64,000 nt of DNA, from contig CAWIYK010000009.1 in NCBI GenBank assembly GCA_963840275.1, positions 222,314 through 286,313 of the forward strand, in the 5' to 3' direction. Shown one piece after another: positions 8,947-18,211 of this stretch (the stretch's first letter is position 1; each line of letters opens with the position of its first letter). The notes under the pieces are model-generated. The model did no database searches, had not been told where the DNA came from, and saw only the letters and a program-made list of their open reading frames with translations. Source of the DNA: Actinophytocola sp963840275 (GTDB lineage Bacteria > Actinomycetota > Actinomycetes > Mycobacteriales > Pseudonocardiaceae). Both the position numbers and the translations under genes were made by a program.

Positions 8947-9729
8947 TCAGCCGCGGCCGGCGGCCTCGATGCCGTCGAGGAAGACGACGAGGCCGGAGCG
9001 GAACGTCTCCGTCGACGACTGCTCCTGGTACGGGGTGGTCTCGCCGTCCAGCGTGAAGCCGCCGGCCTGCGCGAGCCTGGTGACCATCGGGAACCGCGTG
9101 TCGAAGTCGGTCGCCACCTCCTGGAGCAGCGCGGAGCGGCCGAACCACCACTCGTCGTCGGCGGTGCCGGTGGCGGCCTCGGCGTCGCGGGCCTCGGCGA
9201 TCGTCTGCGCCACCCCGCGCACGAACTGGAACAGGGCGCCGGTCACGCGCCGGATCTCGACCGGTTCGAGGTCGGTCTCGAACATGATGCGCAGCACGGA
9301 GTCGAGCACGACGTACTCGTTCGGCCCGAGGACCGGCCGCGCCTGCGACACCTGCAGCACCCACGGGTGGCGCAGGTAGAACAGCCACAGGTCCTCCGCC
9401 CACGCGGTCAGCGCCGGGCGCCAGCCCGCGCCGAGCTCCTGGTCGGCTGGCATCTCGGCGAGCACCGAGTCGTACATGAGGTCGACGAGCTCGCTCTTGC
9501 TCGGCACGTAGGTGTAGAGCGCCATCGCGGTGCAGCCGAGCCGCTCCCCCACCGCGCGCATCGACAGCGACCCCATGCCGTGCGAGTCGGCGACCTCGAC
9601 GGCCGCGGCGACGATCGCGTCGACGGACAGGCCCGGCTTCGGCCCGGGGCGCACCTCGTCGGTGCCCGGCGTGCGCCAGAGCAGCGACATCGCGCGCCGG
9701 GCATCGCCCTGACCGGCGAAGACGACCAA
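8947..9729 (-). CDS. TetR family transcriptional regulator
   Basis: A 260-aa TetR-type repressor with the HTH at about residues 54-80 (SLSMRAVGERLG followed by ALYTYVPSKSELVDL). The C-terminal part resembles the TetR_C_1 ligand-binding class. I chose TTG 9729 because AAGGAG lies about 8 nt upstream; ATG 9690 is the alternative. It is divergent from the UvrA-like gene, and two similar palindromes lie in the shared 72-bp promoter region, so it probably represses itself and that gene. The ligand is unknown; a DNA-binding antibiotic would suit the UvrA-like partner, but this is inference. Confidence 0.88.
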   Translation of the reverse strand: MVVFAGQGDARRAMSLLWRTPGTDEVRPGPKPGLSVDAIVAAAVEVADSHGMGSLSMRAVGERLGCTAMALYTYVPSKSELVDLMYDSVLAEMPADQELGAGWRPALTAWAEDLWLFYLRHPWVLQVSQARPVLGPNEYVVLDSVLRIMFETDLEPVEIRRVTGALFQFVRGVAQTIAEARDAEAATGTADDEWWFGRSALLQEVATDFDTRFPMVTRLAQAGGFTLDGETTPYQEQSSTETFRSGLVVFLDGIEAAGRG

Positions 9730-9740
9730 GGTTGCAACTC

Positions 9741-9789
9741 CTTACACCGTAAAGTAGCGTGGCTCGAGCCATCACTTTACAGCATAAAG
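9741..9789. promoter_or_regulatory. Paired TetR operators in the divergent promoter
   Basis: There are two palindromic sites between the divergent TetR and UvrA-like genes. Site 1 (9741-9755) has arms TTAC and GTAA around ACC. Site 2 (9774-9789) has arms CTTTA and TAAAG around CAGCA. Read in opposite orientations, both fit the pattern ACTTTACrGyrTAArG, so they look like two copies of one operator. The AT-rich character is striking in this GC-rich DNA. Binding by the adjacent TetR protein is inferred. Confidence 0.7.
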
Positions 9790-9801
9790 AGAGAGGCGGC
9801 G

Positions 9802-12076
9802 ATGGGTCGATCACCGGCCGACAGCCACGACATGATCGAGGTGCGCGGCGCCAGGGCGAACAACCTGGCCGACATCTCGCTCGACATCCCCAAGCGCAGG
9901 CTCACCGTCTTCACCGGTGTCTCCGGGTCCGGCAAGTCCTCCCTCGTGTTCGGCACCATCGCCGCGGAGTCGCAGCGGCTGATCAACGAGACGTACTCGG
10001 CGTTCCTCCAGTCGTTCATGCCGAGCATGGGCCGCCCGGACGTGGACGCGCTGCGCAACCTGAGCGCCGCGATCCTCGTGGACCAGGAGCGGATGGGCGC
10101 GAACTCCCGGTCCACGGTCGGCACGGCCACCGACGCGCACACGATGCTGCGGATCGTGTTCAGCCGGGTCGGCGTCCCGCACGTCGGCCCGTCGACGGCG
10201 TTCAGCTTCAACCTGCCCGACGGCATGTGCCCAGCGCTGCGAGGGCATCGGCAAGGTCAACGCGGTCGACGTGGACCAGCTCGTCGACCGCGAGCTCTCG
10301 CTGCAGGAGGGCGCGATCACCGTGCCGAACTTCACGGTCGACTCCTGGTACTGGCAGTCGATGGCGTACTCGGGCTTCGTCGACCCGGACAAGAAGCTGC
10401 GGGACTACACCGAGCAGGAGTGGGACGACTTCCTCAACAAGCCGGCCACGAAGGTCAAGTACGGCACGATCAACTCCACGTACGAGGGCCTGCTGGTCAA
10501 GGTGCAGCGGCACGTTCCTGTCGAAGGACCGGGAGTCGATGCAGCCGCACATCCGGGCGTTCGTCGACCGGGCGGTGACGTTCAGCCGGTGCCCGGCGTG
10601 CCGGGGCGCGCGGCTGAACGAGGCGGCGCTGTCCGCGCGGATCGCCGGGCGCAACATCGCCGACTGCTCGGCCATGCAGATCAACGACCTCGCCAAGTTC
10701 GTCCGCGGGATCGACGACCCGTCGGTGGCGCCGCTGCTGACGACGCTGCGCGAGACGCTCGACTCGCTCGTCGAGATCGGCCTCGGCTACCTGTCAGCCT
10801 CGACCGCGAGTCGGGCACGCTGTCCGGCGGCGAGGCGCAGCGCGTGAAGATGGTGCGGCACCTCGGTTCCAGCCTCACCGACGTGACCTACGTGTTCGAC
10901 GAGCCGACCGTCGGCCTGCACCCGCACGACATCGCAGCGGATGAACAACCTGCTGCTCCTGTTGCGGGACAAGGGGAACACGGTGCTCGTGGTGGAGCAC
11001 AAGCCGGAGACCATCGAGATCGCGGACCACGTGGTCGACCTCGGCCCGGGCGCGGGCCCGGCCGGCGGGCAGGTGTGCTTCACCGGAGACGTGGCCGGCC
11101 TGCGCGCGTCGGACACGTTGACCGGCCGGCACCTCGACCACCGGGTGACGGTGAAGTCGCGGTGCCGGCAGGCGACCGGTCAGCTCGAGATCCGGAACGC
11201 GTCGCTGCACAACCTGCGGGACGTGAGCGTGGACCTCCCGCTCGGCGTGCTGACCGTGGTGACCGGCGTGGCCGGGTCGGGCAAGAGCTCGCTGATCCAC
11301 GGCTCGCTGCGCGGCCGTGAGGGCGTCACGGTGGTGGACCAGTCGGCGATCCGCGGCTCGCGCCGCTCCAACCCGGCGACCTACACCGGTCTGCTCGACC
11401 CCATCCGGACCGCGTTCGCCAAGGCCAACGGCGTGAAGGCAGCCCTGTTCTCGCGCGAACTCGCGAAGGTGCGTGCCAGAACTGCAAGGGCATCGGGCTC
11501 GTGTACACGGACCTGGCGATGATGGCCGGCGTCGCGTCGGTGTGCGAACAGTGCGAGGGCAAGCGGTACACGGCGGAGGTGCTCGGGTACACGTTGCGGG
11601 GCAAGAACATCAGCGAGGTGCTGGCGATGTCGGTCGCGCAGGCGCGGGAGTTCTTCCCCAGCGGCCAGGCACGGGCCATCCTCGACCGGCTCGCGGACGT
11701 CGGCCTCGGCTACCTCGGCCTCGGGCAGCCGCTGACCACGCTGTCCGGCGGCGAACGGCAACGGGTGAAGCTGGCGATCCACATGGCCGACGGCGCGGGC
11801 GTCTACGTGCTGGACGAGCCGACGACGGGTCTGCACCTCGCGGACGTCGACCAGCTGCTCGCGCTGCTGGACCGGTTGGTGGACAACGGGAACACGGTCA
11901 TCGTGATCGAGCACCACCAGGCGGTGATGGCGTACGCGGACTGGATCGTCGACCTGGGCCCCGGCGCGGGCCACGACGGCGGTGAGATCGTGTTCACCGG
12001 CACCCCGGCAGAGTTGGTGGCCACGGGCGACTCGCTGACCGCGCGTCACCTCCGCGAGTACCTGGCGCGGCCATGA
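9802..12076 (+). pseudogene. UvrA-like ABC ATPase (DrrC type), broken by several frameshifts
   Basis: Translated across frames this is a complete UvrA-like protein of about 750 aa. It begins with ATG 9802 behind a GAGAGG Shine-Dalgarno and has Walker A VSGSGKSSLVF, signature GTLSGGEAQRVK, Walker B TYVFDEPTVGLHPHD, a second Walker A VAGSGKSS, and a second signature and Walker B ending in LDEPTTGLHLAD. The frame changes at about 10231-10234, 10508-10511, 10794-10799, 10933 and 11453-11464. Each is repaired by removing one or two bases, about seven single-base insertions in total. No in-frame stops or large deletions are seen. The family includes DrrC-type drug-resistance proteins. It may be a young pseudogene or an assembly artefact. 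Confidence 0.85.
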
Positions 12077-12885
12077 GCCTGGTGGCGGAGGTCGAGGTCG
12101 AGTCGGTCACACGGATCACCCCGCGGATGGCCAGGGTGACGTTCACCGGCGAGGGGCTCGCCGAGCTGGCGACGTGGCCGGACCAGCAACTGAAGCTGCT
12201 GTTCCCGCCGCCGGGTCGTGAGCTGCGTCTGCCGGACGAGCCCGCCGAGGGCGACGGGATGCGCTGGTACACGGCCTACCAGGCGATGCCCGACCGGCCG
12301 ACGATGCGCGGCTTCACGGTTCGGCGGCTCTCCGGCGGGCGGCTGGTGGTGGACTTCGTGCTCCACACCCACGGCGGCCCGGCCGCGACCTGGGCCGGCA
12401 ATGCCAAACCGGGCGACCGGTTGGCCAGGTACGGCCCGGCGGAGGTGTACGCGCGGCCGTTGGACTTCGCGGCGGACTGGTTGCTGCTGGCCGGTGACGA
12501 GACCGCGCTGCCGGCGATCGGCTCACTGCTGGAGACGGTCGCGCCGAGCCGGGCGACGGTGTTGGTGGAGGTGGCGGACGCGGCCGAGGAGCAGGACCTG
12601 CCCGGGGTCCGCTGGCTGCACAGGGACGGCGCCCCACACGGCCGGCTGCTCGCGGAGGCGGTGCGGGCACTGGAGGTGCCGGCCACGTCGACGTTCGCGT
12701 GGCTGGCCGGCGAGGCGTCGACGGTCCGCCTGCTGCGCAGAGACCTGGTGTCCCGGGGAGTCCCCAAGAAGTCGATCGACTTCGCCGGGTACTGGCGCAG
12801 CACCCTCACACAGGACGACGCCCTGACCGAGGCCGACATGGCCGAGCTGCGGGAACGCCTGGCGGAGCTGGAGGAGGGCCGGTAA
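12073..12885 (+). CDS. Siderophore-interacting protein (FAD-binding reductase)
   Basis: A 270-aa protein of the ViuB/YqjH-type siderophore-interacting family: an N-terminal FAD-binding beta-barrel (RITPRMARVTFTGEGL, then the MRGFTVRRL segment) and a C-terminal SIP domain ending in the family signature S-I-D-F-A-G-Y-W-R near 235-243. Such enzymes release iron by reducing ferric siderophores with NAD(P)H in the cytosol. The ATG overlaps the stop of the UvrA-like gene (ATGA), so the two are translationally coupled under the same TetR-controlled promoter. No siderophore genes are nearby. Confidence 0.9.
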   Translation: MSLVAEVEVESVTRITPRMARVTFTGEGLAELATWPDQQLKLLFPPPGRELRLPDEPAEGDGMRWYTAYQAMPDRPTMRGFTVRRLSGGRLVVDFVLHTHGGPAATWAGNAKPGDRLARYGPAEVYARPLDFAADWLLLAGDETALPAIGSLLETVAPSRATVLVEVADAAEEQDLPGVRWLHRDGAPHGRLLAEAVRALEVPATSTFAWLAGEASTVRLLRRDLVSRGVPKKSIDFAGYWRSTLTQDDALTEADMAELRERLAELEEGR

Positions 12886-12929
12886 ACGGCGTGGCGGTGT
12901 CGATCAGGAGCACGGTGTGCTGGCTGCGA

Positions 12930-14525
12930 TCACAATCCCGCACGCCTCAGCTCATCCAGCAGAGCCGGTCGTCGCGTGTTCCCCGACCGCACCGCGGCGA
13001 CGAACTCATCGAAGGCAACAGCCTCCCCGCAACGGGACGACACCAAGGAAAGCTCCCCCAGCAGCACGGCGGCCTCCCGATAGCAGTCCCGCCCGGATCG
13101 CTCGAGGCACTCCGTCACCAACGCCCGGTAGGCCGCCACCACGTCGGCGGGGTGCGTCTCCCCTCTGCGGCGCACGACCTCGACGCCCGCGTGGCCGTAC
13201 TTGGCCGCCGCCAGCCACGCCTCCTCCACCTCGTCGTCGTCGAGCAGTGCGCCCACCAGCTCCGTCGGCTCACCGGCGGCGAGCACGTCCAGCGCCCAGG
13301 ACCGCAGACCGGACCACACCTTCACCTCGACCGCCGTGTCCCGCAGCCGCGCGTAGCACAACCGCGTCGGGGCCGAGCGCAGCGCCGCCTTGCGCAGCTC
13401 CACCGCCTCGTCGCCGCGCAGTCCGTCCACATAGGACCGCACCAGCAGCTCCGTCAGCTCGAGATCCTGCGTCTCGTCGACGCCGCGTTCCGCCCATGTG
13501 ATCGCCTCCGGCAACCGGCCGGCATGCCGCAGCACCCCGACGATCTCCCGGTACGCCTTCGGCTGCGGCAGGCTGTCCGACAACACGTCGACGAGCGCGT
13601 CCACGTCGCCCTCCGCCTTCGCCAGCTCGCTCCGCATCGCGCGCAGCGTGTCGGTCCGGTCGGAGTCGTCGGGCAGCGCCTGCCACGCGTCGCGGACCAG
13701 GGTGCGGTACGCCGCCATGCCGGTCTCGCCGAGCGGCTCCGCGAAGTCGGCGAGATCGACGGTCGGCCAGGTGGTCCACGCGAGCCGGAGCTCGAACAGC
13801 CACGTGGCGAGCTTCGTCGGGTTCGGGCGCGCGGCGGCACACGCCCTGGCGTACAGCTTGAGCGCCCGCCGGCAGACGGCGGCGACCGCGCCGGTCGAGT
13901 CGTCTACCCTGGTCACGGCGTCGGCCAACCGCTCGACGGCGTGCCGCGCGAGCGGCCGCGCCTCCGCGGCGTGGCCGGACTCGACCAGCTCGCGGACGGT
14001 GTCGAGCACGTCCTTGGCGCGCGCCGCGTAACCGTCGTCGACAAAACCGCGGACCCGCAGCGCGCCGTCGAGCTGCCGGCGCAGCACCGCGACCTGCGGC
14101 GCGCCCGTGGTGCCCGCGGCCCGCAGCGTCAGCCGCCGGTACAGCGCCGGGTCCCGGTTCGCCTGCTCCAGCAACAGGTTCGCGAGCTCACCGACGTCGA
14201 GCGAACGCAGGTACGCGCCGAGGTCGGCGCCCTGCGCGGGCGCGCCGTCGGCGAGCAGCGCCAGCCCGACGGCGACACAGTGCTTGCAGAAGTTCCCCTC
14301 GGTGCCGAACGGGCAGCCGCACTCACCGACCAGCGCGTCGTCGTCCCGTCCGAGCCACACCTCGTAGTCGTGGGTGCCGCGCACGGTCGCCCGCATCCCG
14401 TACACGGTCGGCTGCAGATCCCCCACCGCGTCGACGTACTCCCGACCGCGCCGGAAGGACGCCGCACCCGCGGCGCGGCTCAGATCGTCCTCGGTGAACC
14501 AGACCATCCGCCAATCCAAGCGCAC
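12930..14525 (-). CDS. SWIM zinc-finger protein
   Basis: A protein of about 531 aa with an N-terminal SWIM zinc finger: Cys69-x-Cys71 then Cys80-x-His82 (ECGCPFGTEGNFCKH). The rest is predicted alpha-helical and resembles TPR-like or HEAT-like repeats. SWIM fingers bind DNA or proteins; the biochemical role is unknown. GTG 14525 is my choice, with ATG 14507 also possible. It lies 23 bp downstream of the dehalogenase-like gene, so both could be read with ftsI from the mraZ promoter. It converges with the siderophore-interacting gene. Confidence 0.85.
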   Translation of the reverse strand: MRLDWRMVWFTEDDLSRAAGAASFRRGREYVDAVGDLQPTVYGMRATVRGTHDYEVWLGRDDDALVGECGCPFGTEGNFCKHCVAVGLALLADGAPAQGADLGAYLRSLDVGELANLLLEQANRDPALYRRLTLRAAGTTGAPQVAVLRRQLDGALRVRGFVDDGYAARAKDVLDTVRELVESGHAAEARPLARHAVERLADAVTRVDDSTGAVAAVCRRALKLYARACAAARPNPTKLATWLFELRLAWTTWPTVDLADFAEPLGETGMAAYRTLVRDAWQALPDDSDRTDTLRAMRSELAKAEGDVDALVDVLSDSLPQPKAYREIVGVLRHAGRLPEAITWAERGVDETQDLELTELLVRSYVDGLRGDEAVELRKAALRSAPTRLCYARLRDTAVEVKVWSGLRSWALDVLAAGEPTELVGALLDDDEVEEAWLAAAKYGHAGVEVVRRRGETHPADVVAAYRALVTECLERSGRDCYREAAVLLGELSLVSSRCGEAVAFDEFVAAVRSGNTRRPALLDELRRAGL

Positions 14526-14548
14526 CCCACCGACAATTCCGCAACCGC

Positions 14549-15445
14549 TCAGTCCGACAGCATGAACTTCGCGATCTCCGCGCCGAGCCGCGCGCCCGCG
14601 TCCTCCTGCAGGAAGTGGCCCGCGTTCTCGATCGTGGGGTGCTCGCGGCCCTCGGCGCCGGGGATGTCCGACCGGAGCAGCGGCGCCATCGGCCCGCTGA
14701 TCGGGTCGCCGTCGCTGAACGCGACGAGGAACGGCTTGTCCCACGACCGCAGCACCTCCCACGCCGCGAGGTTCGCCGCCGACGCCGGGTCCTCGGGCGT
14801 CACCGGCACCAGGCCCGGCATCACCCTCGGCGCGACCTTGTACGACTCGTCCGGGAACGGCGCGTCGTAGGCGGCGCGCTCCGCGTCGGTCAGCCGGGTC
14901 CGGCAGCCGGCCTGCACGAAGCGGCCGATGTCCAGCGCCGGCGCGCTCTCCACGGCCCGCCGGAACTGCCACCACACGTCCGGCATCCCGTCCTTGCCGG
15001 TCGGCAGGCCGGTGTTGGCCGCGACGATCCGCGCCACCCGCGACGGGTGCTCCGCGGCGAGCCGCAGGCCGATCAGCCCGCCCCAGTCCTGGCCGACGAC
15101 CGTGACGTCGCGCAGGTCCAGCGCGTCGAACGCCAGCGCGCGCACCCACTCGACGTGTGCGGCGTAGGAGTGCTCCGCGGCCACCGGCTTGTCCGACCGG
15201 CCGAACCCGACGAGATCCGGCGCCACGGCCCGGATCCCGGCGTCGGCCAGCACCGGCAACACCTTGCGGTACAGGAACGACCAGGTCGGCTCGCCGTGCA
15301 GCAGCAGAGCCACCGGACCGTCGGCCGGCCCGGCCGACACGTACGCCATCCGCAGGCCGCCGACCTCGGCGTAGGACGGCTCGTAGGGGAAGTCGGGCAG
15401 CGCGGCGAACCGCGACTCGGGTGTCCGCAGAACCATGCCGGACAC
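14549..15445 (-). CDS. Haloalkane dehalogenase-like alpha/beta hydrolase
   Basis: 298 aa. HGEPTWSFLYRK (residues 50-61) provides the oxyanion-hole segment. Nucleophile Asp120 lies in VGQDWGG, with Trp121 next to it as a halide-binding candidate. A catalytic acid candidate is in FSDGDP and the His in NAGHFLQED near the C-terminus. An Asp nucleophile rather than Ser points to haloalkane dehalogenases or epoxide hydrolases; the sequence most resembles DhmA/DhaA-type enzymes. The substrate is unknown. GTG 15445 begins 1 nt after the ftsI stop (ATG 15436 is an alternative), so it is transcribed with the division genes, an unusual insertion into the dcw operon. Confidence 0.88.
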   Translation of the reverse strand: MSGMVLRTPESRFAALPDFPYEPSYAEVGGLRMAYVSAGPADGPVALLLHGEPTWSFLYRKVLPVLADAGIRAVAPDLVGFGRSDKPVAAEHSYAAHVEWVRALAFDALDLRDVTVVGQDWGGLIGLRLAAEHPSRVARIVAANTGLPTGKDGMPDVWWQFRRAVESAPALDIGRFVQAGCRTRLTDAERAAYDAPFPDESYKVAPRVMPGLVPVTPEDPASAANLAAWEVLRSWDKPFLVAFSDGDPISGPMAPLLRSDIPGAEGREHPTIENAGHFLQEDAGARLGAEIAKFMLSD

Positions 15446-15446
15446 C

Positions 15447-17483
15447 CTACGGCGCGATCAGCGGCACGATCGGGCTCTGCTCCTTCGACAGCGGGATGTT
15501 GTACCGCTGCGCGACATAGGAGGCGATGTCGTGGAACAGCGGCGCGGCGGACCGGCCCTCCGGCGGACCGCCGGAGTACGCGGGCTGGTTCAGCATGATC
15601 CCCACCACGAACCGCGGGTCGTCGGCCGGCAGGATCCCCGCGAACGTGATCCAGTACTTCGAGTCGCTGTACCGGTGGGTCACGTCGTCGATCTGCTGCG
15701 CGGTGCCCGTCTTGCCGGCGATCTGGTATCCGGTCAGCGCGGCCGCCGGGCCGGTGCCGCTGTTCTGGTGCGGCGCCTTCTGCACGACCGCGCGGAACAT
15801 GTCGCGCACGGTCTTCGCGGTCTTCGCGCTGACCACCCGCACCGGCTCGGGACGCGGCTCGGCGATCCGCTGGCCGTCCGGGGTGATGCGCGCCGCGACG
15901 GCCCTCGGCGGCACCCGCACCCCGTCGTTGGCCAGCGCCTGGTACATCCCGGCCATCTGCAGCACGGTCATCGAGAGACCCTGGCCGATCGGCAGGTTGC
16001 CGAAGGTCGAGCCCGACCACTGGCCGCGCGGCGGGACCTGGCCGGGGCTCTCGCCAGAGAGGCCGACGCCGGTGCGCTTGCCGAGGCCGAGCTTGCCCAG
16101 CAGGTCGGAGAACTTGTCCGCGCCGCACTCCTGGGCGAGCATCAGCGTGCCGACGTTCGACGACTTCGCGAAGATGCCGGTCGTGGTGAGCTGCAGCGTG
16201 CCGTGCGACCACGCGTCGCCGATGGTCCGGTCCGCGACCCGGATCGAGCCGCGCACCTGGTGCACGTCGAGGGGCGAGGTGATGTTCTGGTCGATCGCGC
16301 ACAGCGCGGTCACGATCTTGTTGACCGAGCCCGGCTCGTACGGGTTGCTGATCGCCGGGTCGGCCATCACCGACACGTCCGGCACCGGCTGGCTCGGGTC
16401 GAACGTCTTGTCGTTGGCGAGCGCGTAGACCTCGCCCGTCCTCGCGTCCAGGATCACCGCGCTGCCGCCCTTGGCCTGCGCCTTCGCCACGTAGTCGGTG
16501 AGCGCCTCCTGGAGGAAGAACTGCAGGTCCGCGTCGATCGTCAGCTGGATGTCCGAGCCGTCGACGGCCGGTCGCACGTCCCGTTCCGTGCCGGGGATGA
16601 CGACGCCGTCGTTGCCCTCCTCGGTGGCCGCGATCTGGCGGCCGGGCGTGCCGGACAGCTGGTTGTCGCGCAACAGCTCGAGACCGCCGAGCCCGTGCAG
16701 GTCGTGCTTCTTGACGTCCGGGTCCTCCATGCGCCAGTTGGCGACGCCGATGAGGTTGGCCCCGTTGGACTTGCCCGGGTACTCCCGCTCCGCGCGGTAC
16801 TCGGTGATCACCGAGGGGAACTCGTCCTGGATCGCGCGGGCGAGGGCCGGCTCGATGTTCCCGGTGAGGTACACGTAGGACTTGTCGGCGCGCAGGTTGG
16901 CGAGCAGGTCCGACTCCGACACGGCGCCGTCGAGGTGCCCGGCGATGCCCTTCGCGATGGCCTCGGTCTCCGTCCCGAAGTCGAGCGGCTCCCCCTTGAC
17001 CTTTCCTTCCTTGACGTTCTTGTTGTAGGTGGCGATGTTCTTGCGCGCGATCCTCGGCTGGTAGGCGAGGCGCCGCGACTCCACGCTGAACGCCATCTGC
17101 ACGCCGTTGCGGTCCACGATCGAGCCGCGGTTGGCCGGCAGGTCGATGTCGGTGGTGCGCTGCTTCTCCGCCTTCGCCGCCAGCGCCTCCGCCTCGAACC
17201 CCTGTACCTGGATCAGCTTGAGGCCCGCCGCGACGAGCGCCGCGATGAGCAGGAAGCGCACGGCGACGACCCGGATGTGGTGGTTGGCGGCGCGGGGCCG
17301 CTTCCGCGCGAGCCGGCGTGGGCCCGTGGTGGCACGGCGCGGCGGTGGGCCCGCGCGCCGGCCGGAGCCGTGCACGGCGCCGCGCGCCGGCACCCCGGAG
17401 CCGCCGACGCGGGGCACCGGCCGCCGGACGGTGGCTCCCGGCCGGCGGCCGGTGCCGCGGTAGTTCTGGCTGCCAGGTGGCAT
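15447..17483 (-). CDS. ftsI: FtsI/PbpB, septal class B penicillin-binding protein
   Basis: A 678-aa transpeptidase that cross-links septal peptidoglycan with FtsW. A basic cytoplasmic tail of about 70 residues is followed by one membrane helix (about 73-90) and a class B dimerisation region containing ANRGSIVDRNG. The transpeptidase motifs are S386-V-N-K389, S441-S-N443 and K591-T-G-T594. ATG 17483 overlaps the end of the ftsL-like gene by one base (TGATG). Its order after rsmH and ftsL is canonical, but murE is missing directly downstream. Confidence 0.96.
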   Translation of the reverse strand: MPPGSQNYRGTGRRPGATVRRPVPRVGGSGVPARGAVHGSGRRAGPPPRRATTGPRRLARKRPRAANHHIRVVAVRFLLIAALVAAGLKLIQVQGFEAEALAAKAEKQRTTDIDLPANRGSIVDRNGVQMAFSVESRRLAYQPRIARKNIATYNKNVKEGKVKGEPLDFGTETEAIAKGIAGHLDGAVSESDLLANLRADKSYVYLTGNIEPALARAIQDEFPSVITEYRAEREYPGKSNGANLIGVANWRMEDPDVKKHDLHGLGGLELLRDNQLSGTPGRQIAATEEGNDGVVIPGTERDVRPAVDGSDIQLTIDADLQFFLQEALTDYVAKAQAKGGSAVILDARTGEVYALANDKTFDPSQPVPDVSVMADPAISNPYEPGSVNKIVTALCAIDQNITSPLDVHQVRGSIRVADRTIGDAWSHGTLQLTTTGIFAKSSNVGTLMLAQECGADKFSDLLGKLGLGKRTGVGLSGESPGQVPPRGQWSGSTFGNLPIGQGLSMTVLQMAGMYQALANDGVRVPPRAVAARITPDGQRIAEPRPEPVRVVSAKTAKTVRDMFRAVVQKAPHQNSGTGPAAALTGYQIAGKTGTAQQIDDVTHRYSDSKYWITFAGILPADDPRFVVGIMLNQPAYSGGPPEGRSAAPLFHDIASYVAQRYNIPLSKEQSPIVPLIAP

Positions 17484-18211
17484 CAGCCGGCCCCTGGCGT
17501 GGCGCCCGACTGCTGCTGTCCCTGCCCGGCCGGCTGCTCCTGCCCGGCGGGCGGGGCCTGCTGGCCCTGTCCGGCCGGCGGCTGCTCGACCGGCGGCGCG
17601 GGCGCCACCGCGGGCTTCGGCTCGCCGACCACGACCACCGTGCCGTCCGGCTGGACGATCAGCCGGGCCGGGTCGCCGGCCGGGACCATGCCCATGGCCT
17701 TCGCCCGCTCGGCGAGCGAGGCCGCCGACTCCGCGTTGGTCACCTCGCGCTGCAGCACGGCCGCGCGCTCCGCGAGGTAGTCGGCCTGCTTCTTCGCGTC
17801 GTCGAGCCGGTAGGAGTCCGCGATCGCCTGCGTCGAGAGCCACAGCGTGGCCGCGACACCGACCGTGAGCAGCACGATGATCAGCACGACGAACGACGCG
17901 CGCCCCGCGGCGTGGTCGAGGTCGTCGTCCATCGGCCGCTCGACCCCGCGGCCCTCGCGGTGCGCGCGCTTGGCGTAGGCGCGCTGGGCCGCGGCGGACC
18001 GCGACCGGCCGGGTGCGCGCTCTGCCGGGCGCGCCGGCTCGGCCGGCTTCTGCTTCGTCCTGGTGGGCGTCTTCGTCGGCGACTTGACCGGCGACTTGAC
18101 CGGCGACTTGGCCGGTGCCGTGGCGGTCTCGACCGTGCCGGCCGCCTCGTCCGCGCGGCGGGGCCGCTTCGTGCGTGTGCGTGCGGTCGTCGGCTCTGCC
18201 TGGATAGTCAT
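17483..18211 (-). CDS. FtsL-like division protein (long actinobacterial form)
   Basis: A 242-aa single-pass protein in the FtsL position between rsmH and ftsI. The cytoplasmic tail (1-105) is Lys/Pro-rich with a tandem K-S-P-V repeat at 35-50. The membrane helix is at about 106-127. A short extracellular coiled coil (about 128-170) is the FtsL-like part, and a Pro/Gln-rich tail ends the protein. FtsL with FtsB/DivIC activates FtsW-FtsI. E. coli FtsL is about 121 aa; the long disordered ends are the difference. ATG 18211 overlaps the rsmH stop (ATGA). The assignment relies on context and topology. Confidence 0.8.
   Translation of the reverse strand: MTIQAEPTTARTRTKRPRRADEAAGTVETATAPAKSPVKSPVKSPTKTPTRTKQKPAEPARPAERAPGRSRSAAAQRAYAKRAHREGRGVERPMDDDLDHAAGRASFVVLIIVLLTVGVAATLWLSTQAIADSYRLDDAKKQADYLAERAAVLQREVTNAESAASLAERAKAMGMVPAGDPARLIVQPDGTVVVVGEPKPAVAPAPPVEQPPAGQGQQAPPAGQEQPAGQGQQQSGATPGAG

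Noticed and set aside
10208..12049. Minus-strand ORFs opposite the UvrA-like gene
   Set aside because: They look open only because GC-rich sense coding avoids stops in the mirror frame; residues show no family pattern, and the sense strand shows clear ABC motifs.
9802..12076. Programmed frameshifting as the explanation for the UvrA-like gene
   Set aside because: Five separate sites with different contexts and no common slippery heptamer or stimulatory structure make programmed shifts implausible.
18063..18115. Tandem repeats in the ftsL-like gene as a repeat element
   Set aside because: They are in-frame K-S-P-V codon repeats within a disordered tail, not a separate element.
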